Source: SG8-41 sp963699525
Lineage (GTDB): Bacteria > Pseudomonadota > Gammaproteobacteria > Burkholderiales > SG8-41
DNA: 64,000 nucleotides
Assembly (NCBI GenBank): GCA_963699525.1
Contig: CAVOUI010000005.1
Location: forward strand, 62,001-126,000
Direction of reading: 5' to 3'
Shown: piece after piece, positions 8,006 to 16,306 of the stretch
Numbering within the stretch: the stretch's first letter is position 1
How the letters are laid out: each line of letters begins with the position of its first letter
Translations under genes and position numbers: made by a program
Notes under the pieces: generated by a model
Seen by the model: only the letters and a program-made list of their open reading frames with translations
Databases searched by the model: none
What the model was told of the DNA's origin: nothing

Positions 8006-8431
8006 ATGGCAAGCATCACCCGCTACAGCCCTCTGGACGAGGCGTTCGATGATCTGTTCCGCGGCTTCTTCGTGCGCCCGGTAAGCTATGAAGTGCCGGC
8101 CGGCGCCGCGCAGTTCCGCGTGGACGTGTCGGAGAACGAGAAAGCGTACACGCTGCGCGCCGAGCTTCCCGGCGTGAAGAAGGAAGACATCAACGTCACC
8201 ATCGACGGCGACACCGTGGCGATCAGCGCGGAAGTAAAGAGCGAGAAGGACGTGAAGAACGGCGACCGCGTGCTGCGCACGGAGCGCTACTACGGCAAGC
8301 TGTACCGCGCCTTTACCCTTGGCCAGGCGGTCGAGGAATCCGGCACCCACGCCCGGTATGCGGACGGCGTGCTGGAGCTGACGCTGCCGAAGAAGGCGGC
8401 GGCGCAGGCGAAGCGGATCAGCATCCAGTAA
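8006..8431 (+). CDS. Small heat-shock protein, Hsp20 family
   Basis: The product is an ATP-independent holdase chaperone that binds unfolding proteins. It is 141 residues from ATG 8006, with a Shine-Dalgarno-like GGAG upstream. A short N-terminal arm (residues 1-36) is followed by the α-crystallin domain with the conserved ELPGVKKEDINV strand region and the closing motif GVLELTLPKK. The C-terminal ISIQ plays the part of the I-x-I anchor used in oligomer assembly. Expression is expected to depend on sigma-32 because of the promoter at 7931-7958. It stands alone between divergent dacA and a terminator. Confidence 0.95.
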   Translation: MASITRYSPLDEAFDDLFRGFFVRPVSYEVPAGAAQFRVDVSENEKAYTLRAELPGVKKEDINVTIDGDTVAISAEVKSEKDVKNGDRVLRTERYYGKLYRAFTLGQAVEESGTHARYADGVLELTLPKKAAAQAKRISIQ

Positions 8432-8433
8432 AG

Positions 8434-8465
8434 GTTAAACCGGACGGCGTCGCCGCCGGTTTAAC
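8434..8465 (+). terminator. Strong hairpin just after hsp20
   Basis: The arms GTTAAACCGG (8434-8443) and CCGGTTTAAC (8456-8465) pair perfectly, and the inner bases CGGC/GCCG extend the stem past one unpaired A. There is no T-run, so it may protect the mRNA 3' end or help the second hairpin at 8527. Confidence 0.5.
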
Positions 8466-8526
8466 TCCGCGCGTTCGAACGGACGGAGCTCGCTCCGCCG
8501 CTCAACGCGCGGGATCGATGACAAGA

Positions 8527-8556
8527 CGGCGGGGCGAAAGCCCTGCCGTTTTTTTT
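8527..8556 (+). terminator. Rho-independent terminator after hsp20
   Basis: A 9-base-pair GC-rich stem (8527-8535 with 8540-8548, one G-T pair) closes a GAAA tetraloop and is followed by eight T (8549-8556). It separates hsp20 from argB. Confidence 0.92.
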
Positions 8557-8603
8557 CGCCGTCCCGTAGAATAGCCGGCAACCCACGCGACGTTCGAACC
8601 CTC

Positions 8604-9491
8604 ATGGCACTCACTGGCACCACCGCCGCTGACCGGGCGAAGATCCTCGCCGAGGCGCTGCCCTACATCCAGCGCTTCCACGGCAAGACCATCGTCATCA
8701 AGTACGGCGGCAACGCGATGACCGAGGAGAAGCTGAAGAAGAGCTTCGCGCGCGACGTCGTGCTGTTGAAGCTGGTCGGCATGAACCCGGTGGTGGTGCA
8801 CGGCGGCGGCCCGCAGATCGACGACCTGCTGAAGCAGCTCGGCCGGAAGGGCGAGTTCGTCCAGGGCATGCGGGTGACGGATGCCCAGACGATGGACGTC
8901 GTCGAGATGGTGCTCGGCGGCCAGGTGAACAAGGAGATCGTCAACCTCATCAACCAGCACGGCGGGCGCGCGGTCGGCCTGACCGGCAAGGACGGCGGCC
9001 TGATCCGCGCGAAGAAGATGCTGGTGCGCGCCGAAGGCGATTCCGACGAGCTGATCGATATCGGCCAGGTGGGGGAAGTCGAGAGCATCGATCCGGAGAT
9101 CGTGCACCGGCTGCACACCCACGACTTCATTCCGGTCATCGCGCCGATGGGCGTGGGCAAGAAGGGCGAGACCTACAACATCAATTCCGACCTCGTCGCC
9201 GGCAAGATGGCTGAAATTTTGAAGGCGGAGAAGCTGATTGTCCTCACCAACACGCCGGGCGTGCTCGACAAGAACGGCAACCTCCTCACCGGCCTCTCGG
9301 CGAAGAAAATCGACGAGCTCTTCGCCGACGGCACCATCTCCGGCGGCATGCTGCCCAAGATCAGCTCGGCGCTCGACGCCGTGAAGAACGGCGTCAACAC
9401 CTGCCACATCATCGACGGCCGCGTCGAGCACGCGCTGCTGCTCGAGGTATTGACCGACGAGGGCGTCGGCACGCTCATCCGGCGCCGCTGA
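8604..9491 (+). CDS. argB: Acetylglutamate kinase
   Basis: ArgB phosphorylates N-acetylglutamate, the second step of arginine synthesis. The 295-residue protein has the amino-acid kinase signatures: IKYGGNAM near the N terminus, VVHGGGPQI for the phosphate loop, NINSDLVAGKMAEIL for substrate and nucleotide binding, and GGMLPKISSALDA near the end. The N-terminal extension ahead of the kinase fold is the helix found in arginine-inhibited hexameric members, so feedback inhibition by arginine is likely. The following HAD gene begins 31 bases downstream and slmA after it, an order common in β-proteobacteria. Confidence 0.97.
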   Translation: MALTGTTAADRAKILAEALPYIQRFHGKTIVIKYGGNAMTEEKLKKSFARDVVLLKLVGMNPVVVHGGGPQIDDLLKQLGRKGEFVQGMRVTDAQTMDVVEMVLGGQVNKEIVNLINQHGGRAVGLTGKDGGLIRAKKMLVRAEGDSDELIDIGQVGEVESIDPEIVHRLHTHDFIPVIAPMGVGKKGETYNINSDLVAGKMAEILKAEKLIVLTNTPGVLDKNGNLLTGLSAKKIDELFADGTISGGMLPKISSALDAVKNGVNTCHIIDGRVEHALLLEVLTDEGVGTLIRRR

Positions 9492-9522
9492 GCGCCGCGC
9501 GCGCCGGGCGCGGAGCACATTC

Positions 9523-10164
9523 ATGTGGAAGCGCGCCTGGATCTTTGATCTGGACAATACCCTGCACAACGCGCGCCCGCACATTTTTCCGCACATCAAC
9601 CGCGCGATGACCGCGTATCTCCAGGAGCACCTCGGCCTGGACGAGGTTGCGGCCGGCGAGCTGCGGCACCGCTACTGGAAACGCTACGGGGCGACGCTGC
9701 TCGGCCTCATGCGCCATCACGCGACCGACCCCCGGCACTTCCTGTGGCACACGCACCAGTTTCACGACCTCGAGCGCATGCTGGTGCACGAGCCGCAGCT
9801 GCGGGTGACCTTGCGGCGCCTGCCCGGGCGCAAGTACGTGTTCTCCAACGCGCCCGTGCACTACGCGCGCGCGGTGCTCAAGGCGCTCGCGATCGCGGAT
9901 CTCTTCGACGACGTGTTCTCCATCGAGCGCGCGCGCTTCCGGCCCAAGCCCGACAGCCATGGATTCCTGCGCCTGTGCCGCGCCCACCGCCTCAAGCCCC
10001 GGCGCTGTATCATGGTGGAGGACTCGCTCGAGAATTTGCGCGCCGCCGGCCGTCTCGGCATGAAAACCGTATGGGTGACGCGGGAGGAGCGGGCGCCGGG
10101 CCACGTTGACGTGAAAATCTCGAACCTGCTCCAGTTGCCCCGCATGCTGGCTTATCTACAATAG
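9523..10164 (+). CDS. HAD-family phosphatase, probable pyrimidine 5'-nucleotidase
   Basis: The protein belongs to the haloacid dehalogenase superfamily, 213 residues from ATG 9523. Motif I is FDLDNTLHNA with the nucleophile aspartate, motif II is the FSNAP threonine/serine region, the motif III lysine is in RFRPKPD, and motif IV is MVEDS. The α-helical cap between motifs I and II is of the type seen in the SDT1/pyrimidine nucleotidase group. Members next to argB and slmA in β-proteobacteria are named pyrimidine 5'-nucleotidase. The substrate has not been shown by sequence; another small phosphate ester is possible. Confidence 0.85.
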   Translation: MWKRAWIFDLDNTLHNARPHIFPHINRAMTAYLQEHLGLDEVAAGELRHRYWKRYGATLLGLMRHHATDPRHFLWHTHQFHDLERMLVHEPQLRVTLRRLPGRKYVFSNAPVHYARAVLKALAIADLFDDVFSIERARFRPKPDSHGFLRLCRAHRLKPRRCIMVEDSLENLRAAGRLGMKTVWVTREERAPGHVDVKISNLLQLPRMLAYLQ

Positions 10165-10178
10165 GGGCGAGGCCGCAC

Positions 10179-10766
10179 ATGTCGGAGAAAACCGGGGATC
10201 GCAAGGACCAGATCCTGCAGACGCTGGCGCAGATGCTGGAGAATCCCGCCGGCGAGAAGGTGACGACCGCGGCGCTCGCCAAGCGCCTCGAGGTCTCGGA
10301 GGCGGCGCTCTATCGCCACTTCCGCGGCAAGGCCGAGATGTTCGAGGGGCTGATCGAGTTCATCGAGCAGACGCTATTCGCGCTCATCAACAAGATCACC
10401 GGCGAGGAGAAGAGCGGCGTGCGCCAGATCGAGGCCATCATCGGCATCCTGCTCGCGTTCGCGCAAAAGAACCGCGGCATGACGCGCGTGCTGGTGGGCG
10501 AGGCGCTGGTCAACGAGGACGAACGGCTGCAGTTGCGCATCAACCAGTTGCACGACCGCCTGGAGGCGGCGTTGAAGCAGGCCCTGCGCTTCGGCGTCAG
10601 TCAGCGCGAGATCGCGCAGGAGGTGGATATCTCCGCGCAGGCGAACCTGATGATGAGCTTTGTCACGGGGCGCTGGCACCAGTTCGCCAAGAGCGGCTTC
10701 AAGCGCGACCCCGTGGAGCTGTGGCCGAAGCAGTGGCGCCAGCTGATGGAAGGCGTTATCGCGTAA
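10179..10766 (+). CDS. slmA: Nucleoid occlusion factor SlmA (TetR family)
   Basis: SlmA binds DNA away from the terminus and blocks FtsZ assembly over the nucleoid. The 195-residue protein has a TetR helix-turn-helix at residues about 28-55 (VTTAALAKRLEVSEAALYRH). Its helical C-terminal region matches SlmA, including the conserved motif RILVGEALVNE-like stretch (here VLVGEALVNEDERLQLRINQ) and the final WPKQW segment. The adjacency argB-HAD-slmA supports the name against other TetR proteins. The last four codons and the stop form one arm of a 21-base-pair inverted repeat. Confidence 0.92.
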   Translation: MSEKTGDRKDQILQTLAQMLENPAGEKVTTAALAKRLEVSEAALYRHFRGKAEMFEGLIEFIEQTLFALINKITGEEKSGVRQIEAIIGILLAFAQKNRGMTRVLVGEALVNEDERLQLRINQLHDRLEAALKQALRFGVSQREIAQEVDISAQANLMMSFVTGRWHQFAKSGFKRDPVELWPKQWRQLMEGVIA

Positions 10767-10800
10767 GGCACGAAGCGGCCGTGCCTTACGCGATAACGCC
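10752..10800. repeat. Perfect 21-bp inverted repeat at the slmA 3' end
   Basis: The left arm 10752-10772 includes the last four codons and stop of slmA. The right arm 10780-10800 is its exact reverse complement, with a 7-base loop AAGCGGC. No T-run follows, so this is not a standard rho-independent terminator, though the RNA hairpin would be very stable. Confidence 0.9.
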
Positions 10801-10885
10801 AGGGCAGGGAACGAACGAGGGGATATTCCTCTCGTGCTCCCCTGCATCAGGGGCGGAGCGCTGCAACTTATCGGAGGGGTGACCG

Positions 10886-11239
10886 ATGGCGAACGTGACG
10901 ACCCAACAACTCGCGGAACTGCTGATCGGCATCGCCCGCGCGCAGCAGGCGGTGATCGACGCCATCGAGAGCCAGAGGGCGGGCTACAAGCAGACACACC
11001 TCGGGCCCGCCCTGACGACGGCGGCGAAGATCCGCAATACCGAACACGTGCCGACGCTGATGGATTTCCCGGCGCGCGTGCTGCTCGCGCACCAGGGGCG
11101 CAATCCGCCCGACCTGGCGCAGGTCCTGCGCGACCTCGAGGCCCTGCTCGCCGGCCGGCCGATCGCGCCCGCCGCCCCCGCGGCGCCGGGCAGCATCGCC
11201 GTGCCCGCGGGCCGCGCGCCCACGATCGACCGGAGCTGA
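10886..11239 (+). CDS. Hypothetical protein, 117 residues
   Basis: I do not recognise this family. A good Shine-Dalgarno (GGAGGGG, 10875-10881) precedes the ATG at 10886. Residues 1-30 look like an amphipathic helix (LAELLIGIARAQQAVIDAIE), the middle contains a possible second helix around PPDLAQVLRDLEALL, and the last 30 residues are rich in Ala and Pro and probably disordered. There are no cysteines, signal peptide or membrane segment, so the protein is probably cytoplasmic. It stands between slmA and the convergent moeB and has its own ribosome binding site, which argues that it is real. Confidence 0.6.
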   Translation: MANVTTQQLAELLIGIARAQQAVIDAIESQRAGYKQTHLGPALTTAAKIRNTEHVPTLMDFPARVLLAHQGRNPPDLAQVLRDLEALLAGRPIAPAAPAAPGSIAVPAGRAPTIDRS

Positions 11240-11260
11240 GACGGCTTCGAAGCCGGGACT

Positions 11261-12007
11261 TCAGGTCCCGCAGACAGCGCAGGCCGGGTCTTTCCGCAGC
11301 GTGATCGTGCGCACCTGCATGGCGAGCGCGTCGAGCAGCAGCAGCCGCCCGGCGAGCGTCTCGCCGGCGCCGGCGAGAATCTTGAGGGCCTCCGCCGCCT
11401 GGATCGAGCCGATGATGCCCGTCAGGGGCGCGAATACGCCCATCACCGCGCAGCGCACGTCCTCGGACTCGCCCGACTCGGGGAACAGGCAGGCATAGCA
11501 CGCGGAATCCGGCAGCCGCAGGTCGAACACGGCGACCTGGCCGTCGAAGCGCACCGCAGCGCCCGACACCAGCGGCTTGTGCAGCTTCACGCACGCGCGG
11601 TTCACGGCATGTCGGGTGGCGAAGTTATCGCTGCCGTCGATCACGATGTCGTGCCGTGCCGCGAGCGCCTCGATGCGGCCGCCGTCCACCCGCTCCGCCA
11701 GCGCCGCCACCGCGACGCCGGGATTGATCGCAGCGAGCGTCTCGCGCGCCGACTCCACCTTCTTCCGGCCCACCGATTCCATGCGGTGCACGATCTGGCG
11801 CTGCAGGTTGGTGAGATCGACCTCCTCGCCGTCGCAGAGGGTGAGGGCTCCCACTCCCGCGGAGGCGAGGTAGAGCGCGACCGGCGAGCCGAGGCCGCCG
11901 GCCCCGATCACCAGCGCGCGCGCGCCGAGCAGCCTCTGCTGGCCCTCGATGCCGATCTCGGGCAGCAGGATATGGCGGCTGTAGCGCAGCAGTTGTTCGT
12001 CGTTCAT
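11261..12007 (-). CDS. moeB: HesA/MoeB/ThiF family adenylyltransferase
   Basis: This E1-like enzyme adenylates the C-terminal glycine of a ubiquitin-like sulphur carrier (MoaD or ThiS). The 248-residue protein has the nucleotide-binding glycine motif GAGGLGSPVALYLASAGVG, the DLTNLQRQI segment, and the two zinc CxxC pairs CYAC and CAVC. MoeB acts in molybdopterin synthesis and ThiF in thiamine synthesis; the two are hard to separate by sequence, and neither pathway has other genes here. In this position downstream of gpmI-envC-ctpA the gene is usually named moeB. It follows ctpA after a 90-base gap containing a terminator. Confidence 0.88.
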   Translation of the reverse strand: MNDEQLLRYSRHILLPEIGIEGQQRLLGARALVIGAGGLGSPVALYLASAGVGALTLCDGEEVDLTNLQRQIVHRMESVGRKKVESARETLAAINPGVAVAALAERVDGGRIEALAARHDIVIDGSDNFATRHAVNRACVKLHKPLVSGAAVRFDGQVAVFDLRLPDSACYACLFPESGESEDVRCAVMGVFAPLTGIIGSIQAAEALKILAGAGETLAGRLLLLDALAMQVRTITLRKDPACAVCGT

Positions 12008-12051
12008 GGGGGGTGAGGCGTGAGGCGCGAGGGGTGAGGCGAGTGTACAGC

Positions 12052-12078
12052 AAAACGCCCGGCGGGCGCCGGGCGTTT
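12052..12078 (-). terminator. Bidirectional-looking terminator after ctpA
   Basis: An 11-base-pair stem (12053-12063 with 12068-12078) closes a 4-base loop. Read on the minus strand it ends in TTTT and stops transcription from ctpA towards moeB, so moeB may be only partly cotranscribed. Confidence 0.8.
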
Positions 12079-12097
12079 CAGGCGGCGTGCCGCCGCT

Positions 12098-13534
12098 TCA
12101 GTTCGCGACCTTGACGTCGCTGCCGCGGCTCTTCAGGAAAGCGACTGCCTGGTTCAACTCGTAATCGTGCTCGGACACGACCTCGCCGGGCTGCGGCCGC
12201 GTGAGCTTCTCGTCGATGTCCTTCGGGCGCGGCGCCGGCGTGAAGTTGTAGTTCTTCGCGGCAGCCTCCGCGGCCTTCGCCTTCTCCTCGTCTTCCTTGA
12301 CGTCCTTGCCGTTGTCGGTCAGGTGCTTGGTGAGGTCGGCCTCGCGCACCTTCAGGCTCGCCGCGCGATCGCCCGCGCCGTCGTCAAGCGGGATGTCCGG
12401 AATGATGCCCTTGGCCTGGATCGAGCGCCCGTTCGGCGTGTAGTAGCGCGCCGTGGTGAGCTTGATCGCGGTGCTGTTGCCGAGCGGAAGTATGGTCTGC
12501 ACCGAGCCCTTGCCGAAGGTCGTCTGGCCCATGATCACCGCGCGCTTGTGGTCCTGCAGCGCGCCGGCGACGATCTCGGAGGCAGAGGCCGAGCCGCCGT
12601 TCACCAGCACCACCATCGGCACGGTCTTCACGTCCGCCGGCAGACGCCGGTTGAAATCTTCCTTCATGCGCCCGCGCAGGTAGTCCTCGGGACGCGCGTT
12701 CAGCTTCATCTTGGAATCCTCGGTGCGCCCGTCCGTGTACACCACCAGGGAGCCGGCCGGTAGGAAGGCCGCGGAAACCGCCACCGCCCCGTTGAGAAGC
12801 CCGCCCGGGTCGTTGCGCAGGTCGAGCACGATGCCTTTCATCGCGCCCTGGTTTTCCTTGAACAGCCGCTCGATCGAGCGCGCGAGGTTCTCCCCGGTCT
12901 GCTCCTGGAACTGCGTCACGCGGAAGTAGGCGTAGCCGGGCTCGAGGAGCTTCGACTTGACGCTCTGGATCTTGATCACGGCGCGGTTCAGCGTCACCAC
13001 GATGGGCTTCGGCTCGCCCTTGCGCACGACGGTGAGCGTGATCTGGGTGTTGGGCTTGCCGCGCATGCGCTTCACCGCCTCGGTCAGCGTCATTCCCTTG
13101 ACCGAGGTGTCGTCGAGCTTGATGATGAGATCGCCGGGCTTCAGGCCGGCGCGCGAGGCGGGCGTGTCGTCAATCGGTGTCACCACCTTGACGAAGCCGT
13201 CCTCCATGCCGACCTCGATGCCGAGGCCGCCGAACTCGCCCTGGGTGCCGACCTGCAGTTCCTTGAACGCTTCCTGGTCGAGGTAGGCGGAATGGGGATC
13301 GAGCCCGGTCAGCATGCCGTTGATGGCTTCCGTGATCAGCTTCTTGTCGTCGACCGGCTCGACGTAGTCGCTCTTCACCCGTCCGAAGACCTCGGTGAAC
13401 GCGCGCAACTCCTCGATCGGCAGCGGCGCCGAGGTCGCGGCCTTCTGCGCCACCGCGGAGAAATTGAGGCTCACTGCGACGCCGATCAGCGCGCCGATCG
13501 CGAGTAGTCCGATTTGTCGCAGCTTGTTGCGCAT
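12098..13534 (-). CDS. ctpA: Carboxyl-terminal processing protease (S41)
   Basis: This periplasmic serine protease of family S41 trims proteins from their C termini, including cell-wall hydrolases in relatives. The 478-residue protein has an N-terminal signal or anchor (residues 5-30), a PDZ domain (about 100-175) beginning with GGLGIEVG, and the protease core. The catalytic serine is in GGSASASE (about 315-317) and the lysine in GQTTFGKGS (K342). A Lys/Glu-rich C-terminal tail follows. It lies 21 bases after envC in the gpmI-envC-ctpA run, a pairing that puts a protease beside a murein-hydrolase activator. Confidence 0.95.
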   Translation of the reverse strand: MRNKLRQIGLLAIGALIGVAVSLNFSAVAQKAATSAPLPIEELRAFTEVFGRVKSDYVEPVDDKKLITEAINGMLTGLDPHSAYLDQEAFKELQVGTQGEFGGLGIEVGMEDGFVKVVTPIDDTPASRAGLKPGDLIIKLDDTSVKGMTLTEAVKRMRGKPNTQITLTVVRKGEPKPIVVTLNRAVIKIQSVKSKLLEPGYAYFRVTQFQEQTGENLARSIERLFKENQGAMKGIVLDLRNDPGGLLNGAVAVSAAFLPAGSLVVYTDGRTEDSKMKLNARPEDYLRGRMKEDFNRRLPADVKTVPMVVLVNGGSASASEIVAGALQDHKRAVIMGQTTFGKGSVQTILPLGNSTAIKLTTARYYTPNGRSIQAKGIIPDIPLDDGAGDRAASLKVREADLTKHLTDNGKDVKEDEEKAKAAEAAAKNYNFTPAPRPKDIDEKLTRPQPGEVVSEHDYELNQAVAFLKSRGSDVKVAN

Positions 13535-13555
13535 TGCCTGCTCCCGAAAAACTGC

Positions 13556-14743
13556 TTACGGCATCCTGACCCAGTCCAGGGGGTCCAGCGGCCTGCCCTG
13601 ATGCCGGAGTTCGAAGTATAGACCCGAATCCGCGTTGCCGCCGCTGTTGCCCACCGCCGCGACGGGCTCGCCGCCGTGAATTATGTCACCGACCCTCTTG
13701 TACAGCGCCTCGTTGTTGCCGTAGAGGCTCATGAACGCGTCGCCGTGGTCGATGATCAGGAGGTTCCCGAACCCGCGCAGCCAGTCGGCGAATACCACCC
13801 GGCCGTCCGCTACGGCGCGCACTTCCTCGCCCGCCCGGGCCGATATGAACAGACCCTTCCAGAGCACTCCGCCGCCTGAACGTGGACTGCCAAAGCGGTT
13901 CGCAAGTTCCCCGCGGACCGGCGGGCTCAACCGGCCCTTCAACCGGGCAAACGGGCTGTCCTCGGGCACCACCGCGGGTGCACGCTCCCCGCGCGGCCGC
14001 GGCGCGGGCTTCGCGCGCGCCATCAGCTTCGCCAGGCTCGCGACCAGCTTCGCGAGCCGCGCCTCGTTCTGCTTCAACGTGCCGATTTCGCGCCGCTGGC
14101 GCTCGACGTCGCGCGAGATCTTCGCGAGCACCTGGTTGCGGGCGCGCTTCTCGCGCTCGAGGCGGGCGCGCTGGGCCCGCTGCTCGGCGGTCACCACGGA
14201 GAGCTCGGCGGCCTTCTGTTCCGCCTCCTGCGCAAGCTCGCGCAGGCGCGCAAGGCCCGAGCGCAGCTCCGCGATCAGCTCGGAGCGAGCCCGCGAGATG
14301 TAGCCGAAGTAGTGCAGGCGGCGCGCAATCTGGCCCGGGTCTTCGCGGTTCAACAGCAGCTTGAGCGGCTCGGACCGGCCGCCGAGGTAATGCCGGTAGA
14401 GGAGATCCGCCAGCAGCGTCTGTTGCGCCTTGATCGCCCCCTCGCGCCGGCGCGATTCCGCGTTGAGCTCGGCGAGCCGCTTGTTGTGCTCGCGCGCCTG
14501 GGCCCCGAGCTCGCGCAGCTCGCGGTTCGCTTCCGAGATCGCGCGCTCGGACTCGCGCAGCGCGTCGGCCGCCTCGCTCTTCGATTCCTCGGCCGCGGCG
14601 AGCTGCTTCTGCAGCGCCTCGATGCGGCCGCGCAACTCGCGCAGCTCCTTCTCTTTCTCTTTCGCGCCGGCGGTGGCCGGCTCCGCGGCCGGGCTCGCCA
14701 GCAGGAGCAGCAGGAAGAATACGCCGGCGGTTCGCGCGGTCAC
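13556..14743 (-). CDS. envC: EnvC-like murein hydrolase activator
   Basis: EnvC activates the amidases that split septal peptidoglycan during division. The start is GTG 14743, overlapping the gpmI stop as GTGA, and gives 395 residues. An N-terminal signal peptide with a run of five leucines is followed by a long coiled coil (about 30-250), then a low-complexity linker and a C-terminal LytM domain (about 290-395). The zinc ligands of active M23 peptidases are replaced (KGLFISA where HxGxD is expected, YFELRH where HxH is expected), as in E. coli EnvC. It therefore should act as a regulator, not an enzyme. Confidence 0.92.
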   Translation of the reverse strand: MTARTAGVFFLLLLLASPAAEPATAGAKEKEKELRELRGRIEALQKQLAAAEESKSEAADALRESERAISEANRELRELGAQAREHNKRLAELNAESRRREGAIKAQQTLLADLLYRHYLGGRSEPLKLLLNREDPGQIARRLHYFGYISRARSELIAELRSGLARLRELAQEAEQKAAELSVVTAEQRAQRARLEREKRARNQVLAKISRDVERQRREIGTLKQNEARLAKLVASLAKLMARAKPAPRPRGERAPAVVPEDSPFARLKGRLSPPVRGELANRFGSPRSGGGVLWKGLFISARAGEEVRAVADGRVVFADWLRGFGNLLIIDHGDAFMSLYGNNEALYKRVGDIIHGGEPVAAVGNSGGNADSGLYFELRHQGRPLDPLDWVRMP

Positions 14744-16275
14744 GTGAAGGTGATGAGGGATTTCCCGGTCATCTGCGGCGGCTGCGGCAGTCCCATCATT
14801 GCAAGCAGCGTCGGGGCGACGTCCTGCAGCGCGCCGCGGCTCGCGATCTTCGCTTTTCGGCCGACATAGAGCAGGGGCACGAGGTTCAGGGTGTGCGCCG
14901 TGTGCGCCTGCCGGGTCGAGGGATCGAGCATCGTCTCGGCGTTGCCGTGGTCCGCCGTGATGAGCACCTCGCCGCCGGCCTCGCGCATCGCCGTGACCGC
15001 GCGCCCGATGCACTCGTCGAGCACCTCGATCGCGCGGGTGGCCGCGGCGAGGTTGCCGGTGTGGCCGACCATGTCGCCGTTGGCGAAGTTGCAGATGATG
15101 GCGCCGTAGCGCCGGCTGCGGATGGCCTCGACCAGGCGATCGGTGACCTCGTGGGCGCTCATCTCGGGCTTGAGATCGTAGGTCGCGACTTTGGGCGAGG
15201 GGACCAGGATGCGCTCCTCGCCCGGGTACGGCGCTTCCACGCCGCCATTGAAGAAATACGTGACGTGCGCGTATTTCTCGGTCTCGGCGATGCGCAGCTG
15301 CTGCAGGCCCTGCGCGGCGATGTACTCGCCGAACCCGTTGGCCACGCTCTGCGGCGGGAACGCCGCATGGACGTGCGAGTAGTCCGCGCCGTAGCTCGTG
15401 AGCGTGCAGAAATACCCAAGCTTCGGGAAGCGCTCGCGCGCGAAGCCGTTGAACCCGGGATCGGTCAACGCGCGCGTCAACTGGCGGGCGCGGTCAGCCC
15501 GGAAATTCATGAAGACGACGGCGTCCCCGTCCTCCATCCGCGCGGCCCCGGCACCGATCGCCGTCGCCTGGACGAACTCGTCGGATTCCCCGCGCGCGTA
15601 GGCCGCGCGCAGTCCCTCCACGGCGGTCGCGGCGCGCTGGGCCGACTTTCCCTGGGTGAGCAGATCGTAGGCCGGACGCAGGCGCTCCCAGCGGCTGTCG
15701 CGGTCCATCGCGAAGTAGCGGCCGCAGATCGAGGCGATGCGGCCAGCCTTGAGCTCCGAGCACAGCCGCTCCAGCGCGAGGAGCGAGGCCTCGGCGCTCC
15801 GCGGCGGCGTATCGCGCCCGTCGAGAAACGCGTGCACTTTCGTCTGCTTTACGCCGGCGCGCGCGGCCATCCCGATCAGGGCGTGGATCTGCGACTCGTG
15901 GCTGTGCACGCCGCCGGGGGAGAGGAGGCCGAGCACGTGCAGCGAGCGGCCGCCGCCGCGCGCGGTCTCCAACGCCTTCGCGAGCACCGGGTTGCGGGAG
16001 AACTCGCTGGTCTCGATCGCGTTCTCGATCCGGGTGTAGTCCTGGTAGACGACGCGTCCGGCGCCGATATTCATGTGCCCGACCTCGGAATTGCCCATCT
16101 GGTCCTTGGGCAGCCCGACCCATTTCTCCGACGCGTCGATGACGGTGTGGGGATACGTGCGCCACAGAAAATCCCAATGCGGCTTGCGCGCCTGGCAGAT
16201 CGCGTTGTCCTCGCATTCCTCGCGGTGCCCGAAACCGTCCAGTATGATCAGCAGGACCGGGGTGGCTTTCATCAT
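14740..16275 (-). CDS. gpmI: 2,3-bisphosphoglycerate-independent phosphoglycerate mutase
   Basis: GpmI interconverts 3- and 2-phosphoglycerate in glycolysis and uses two manganese ions. From ATG 16275 (or ATG 16272) the protein has 511 residues, the normal size. The first metal site is in ILDGFGH, the phosphorylated serine in QMGNSEVGHMNIGAG, and further ligands are in NFRADRARQL and ITADHGNAE. The frame extends further upstream to 16365 without conserved sequence, and that part would overlap the divergent pglL-like gene. It is the first gene of the run gpmI-envC-ctpA-moeB. Confidence 0.96.
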   Translation of the reverse strand: MMKATPVLLIILDGFGHREECEDNAICQARKPHWDFLWRTYPHTVIDASEKWVGLPKDQMGNSEVGHMNIGAGRVVYQDYTRIENAIETSEFSRNPVLAKALETARGGGRSLHVLGLLSPGGVHSHESQIHALIGMAARAGVKQTKVHAFLDGRDTPPRSAEASLLALERLCSELKAGRIASICGRYFAMDRDSRWERLRPAYDLLTQGKSAQRAATAVEGLRAAYARGESDEFVQATAIGAGAARMEDGDAVVFMNFRADRARQLTRALTDPGFNGFARERFPKLGYFCTLTSYGADYSHVHAAFPPQSVANGFGEYIAAQGLQQLRIAETEKYAHVTYFFNGGVEAPYPGEERILVPSPKVATYDLKPEMSAHEVTDRLVEAIRSRRYGAIICNFANGDMVGHTGNLAAATRAIEVLDECIGRAVTAMREAGGEVLITADHGNAETMLDPSTRQAHTAHTLNLVPLLYVGRKAKIASRGALQDVAPTLLAMMGLPQPPQMTGKSLITFT

Positions 16276-16306
16276 GGCGCAGGTCGTCTGAAGCGGGAAT
16301 GGCTGG

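Noticed and set aside
8466..8500. tRNA-like TTCGAAC segment
   Set aside because: No acceptor or anticodon stem can be folded around it.
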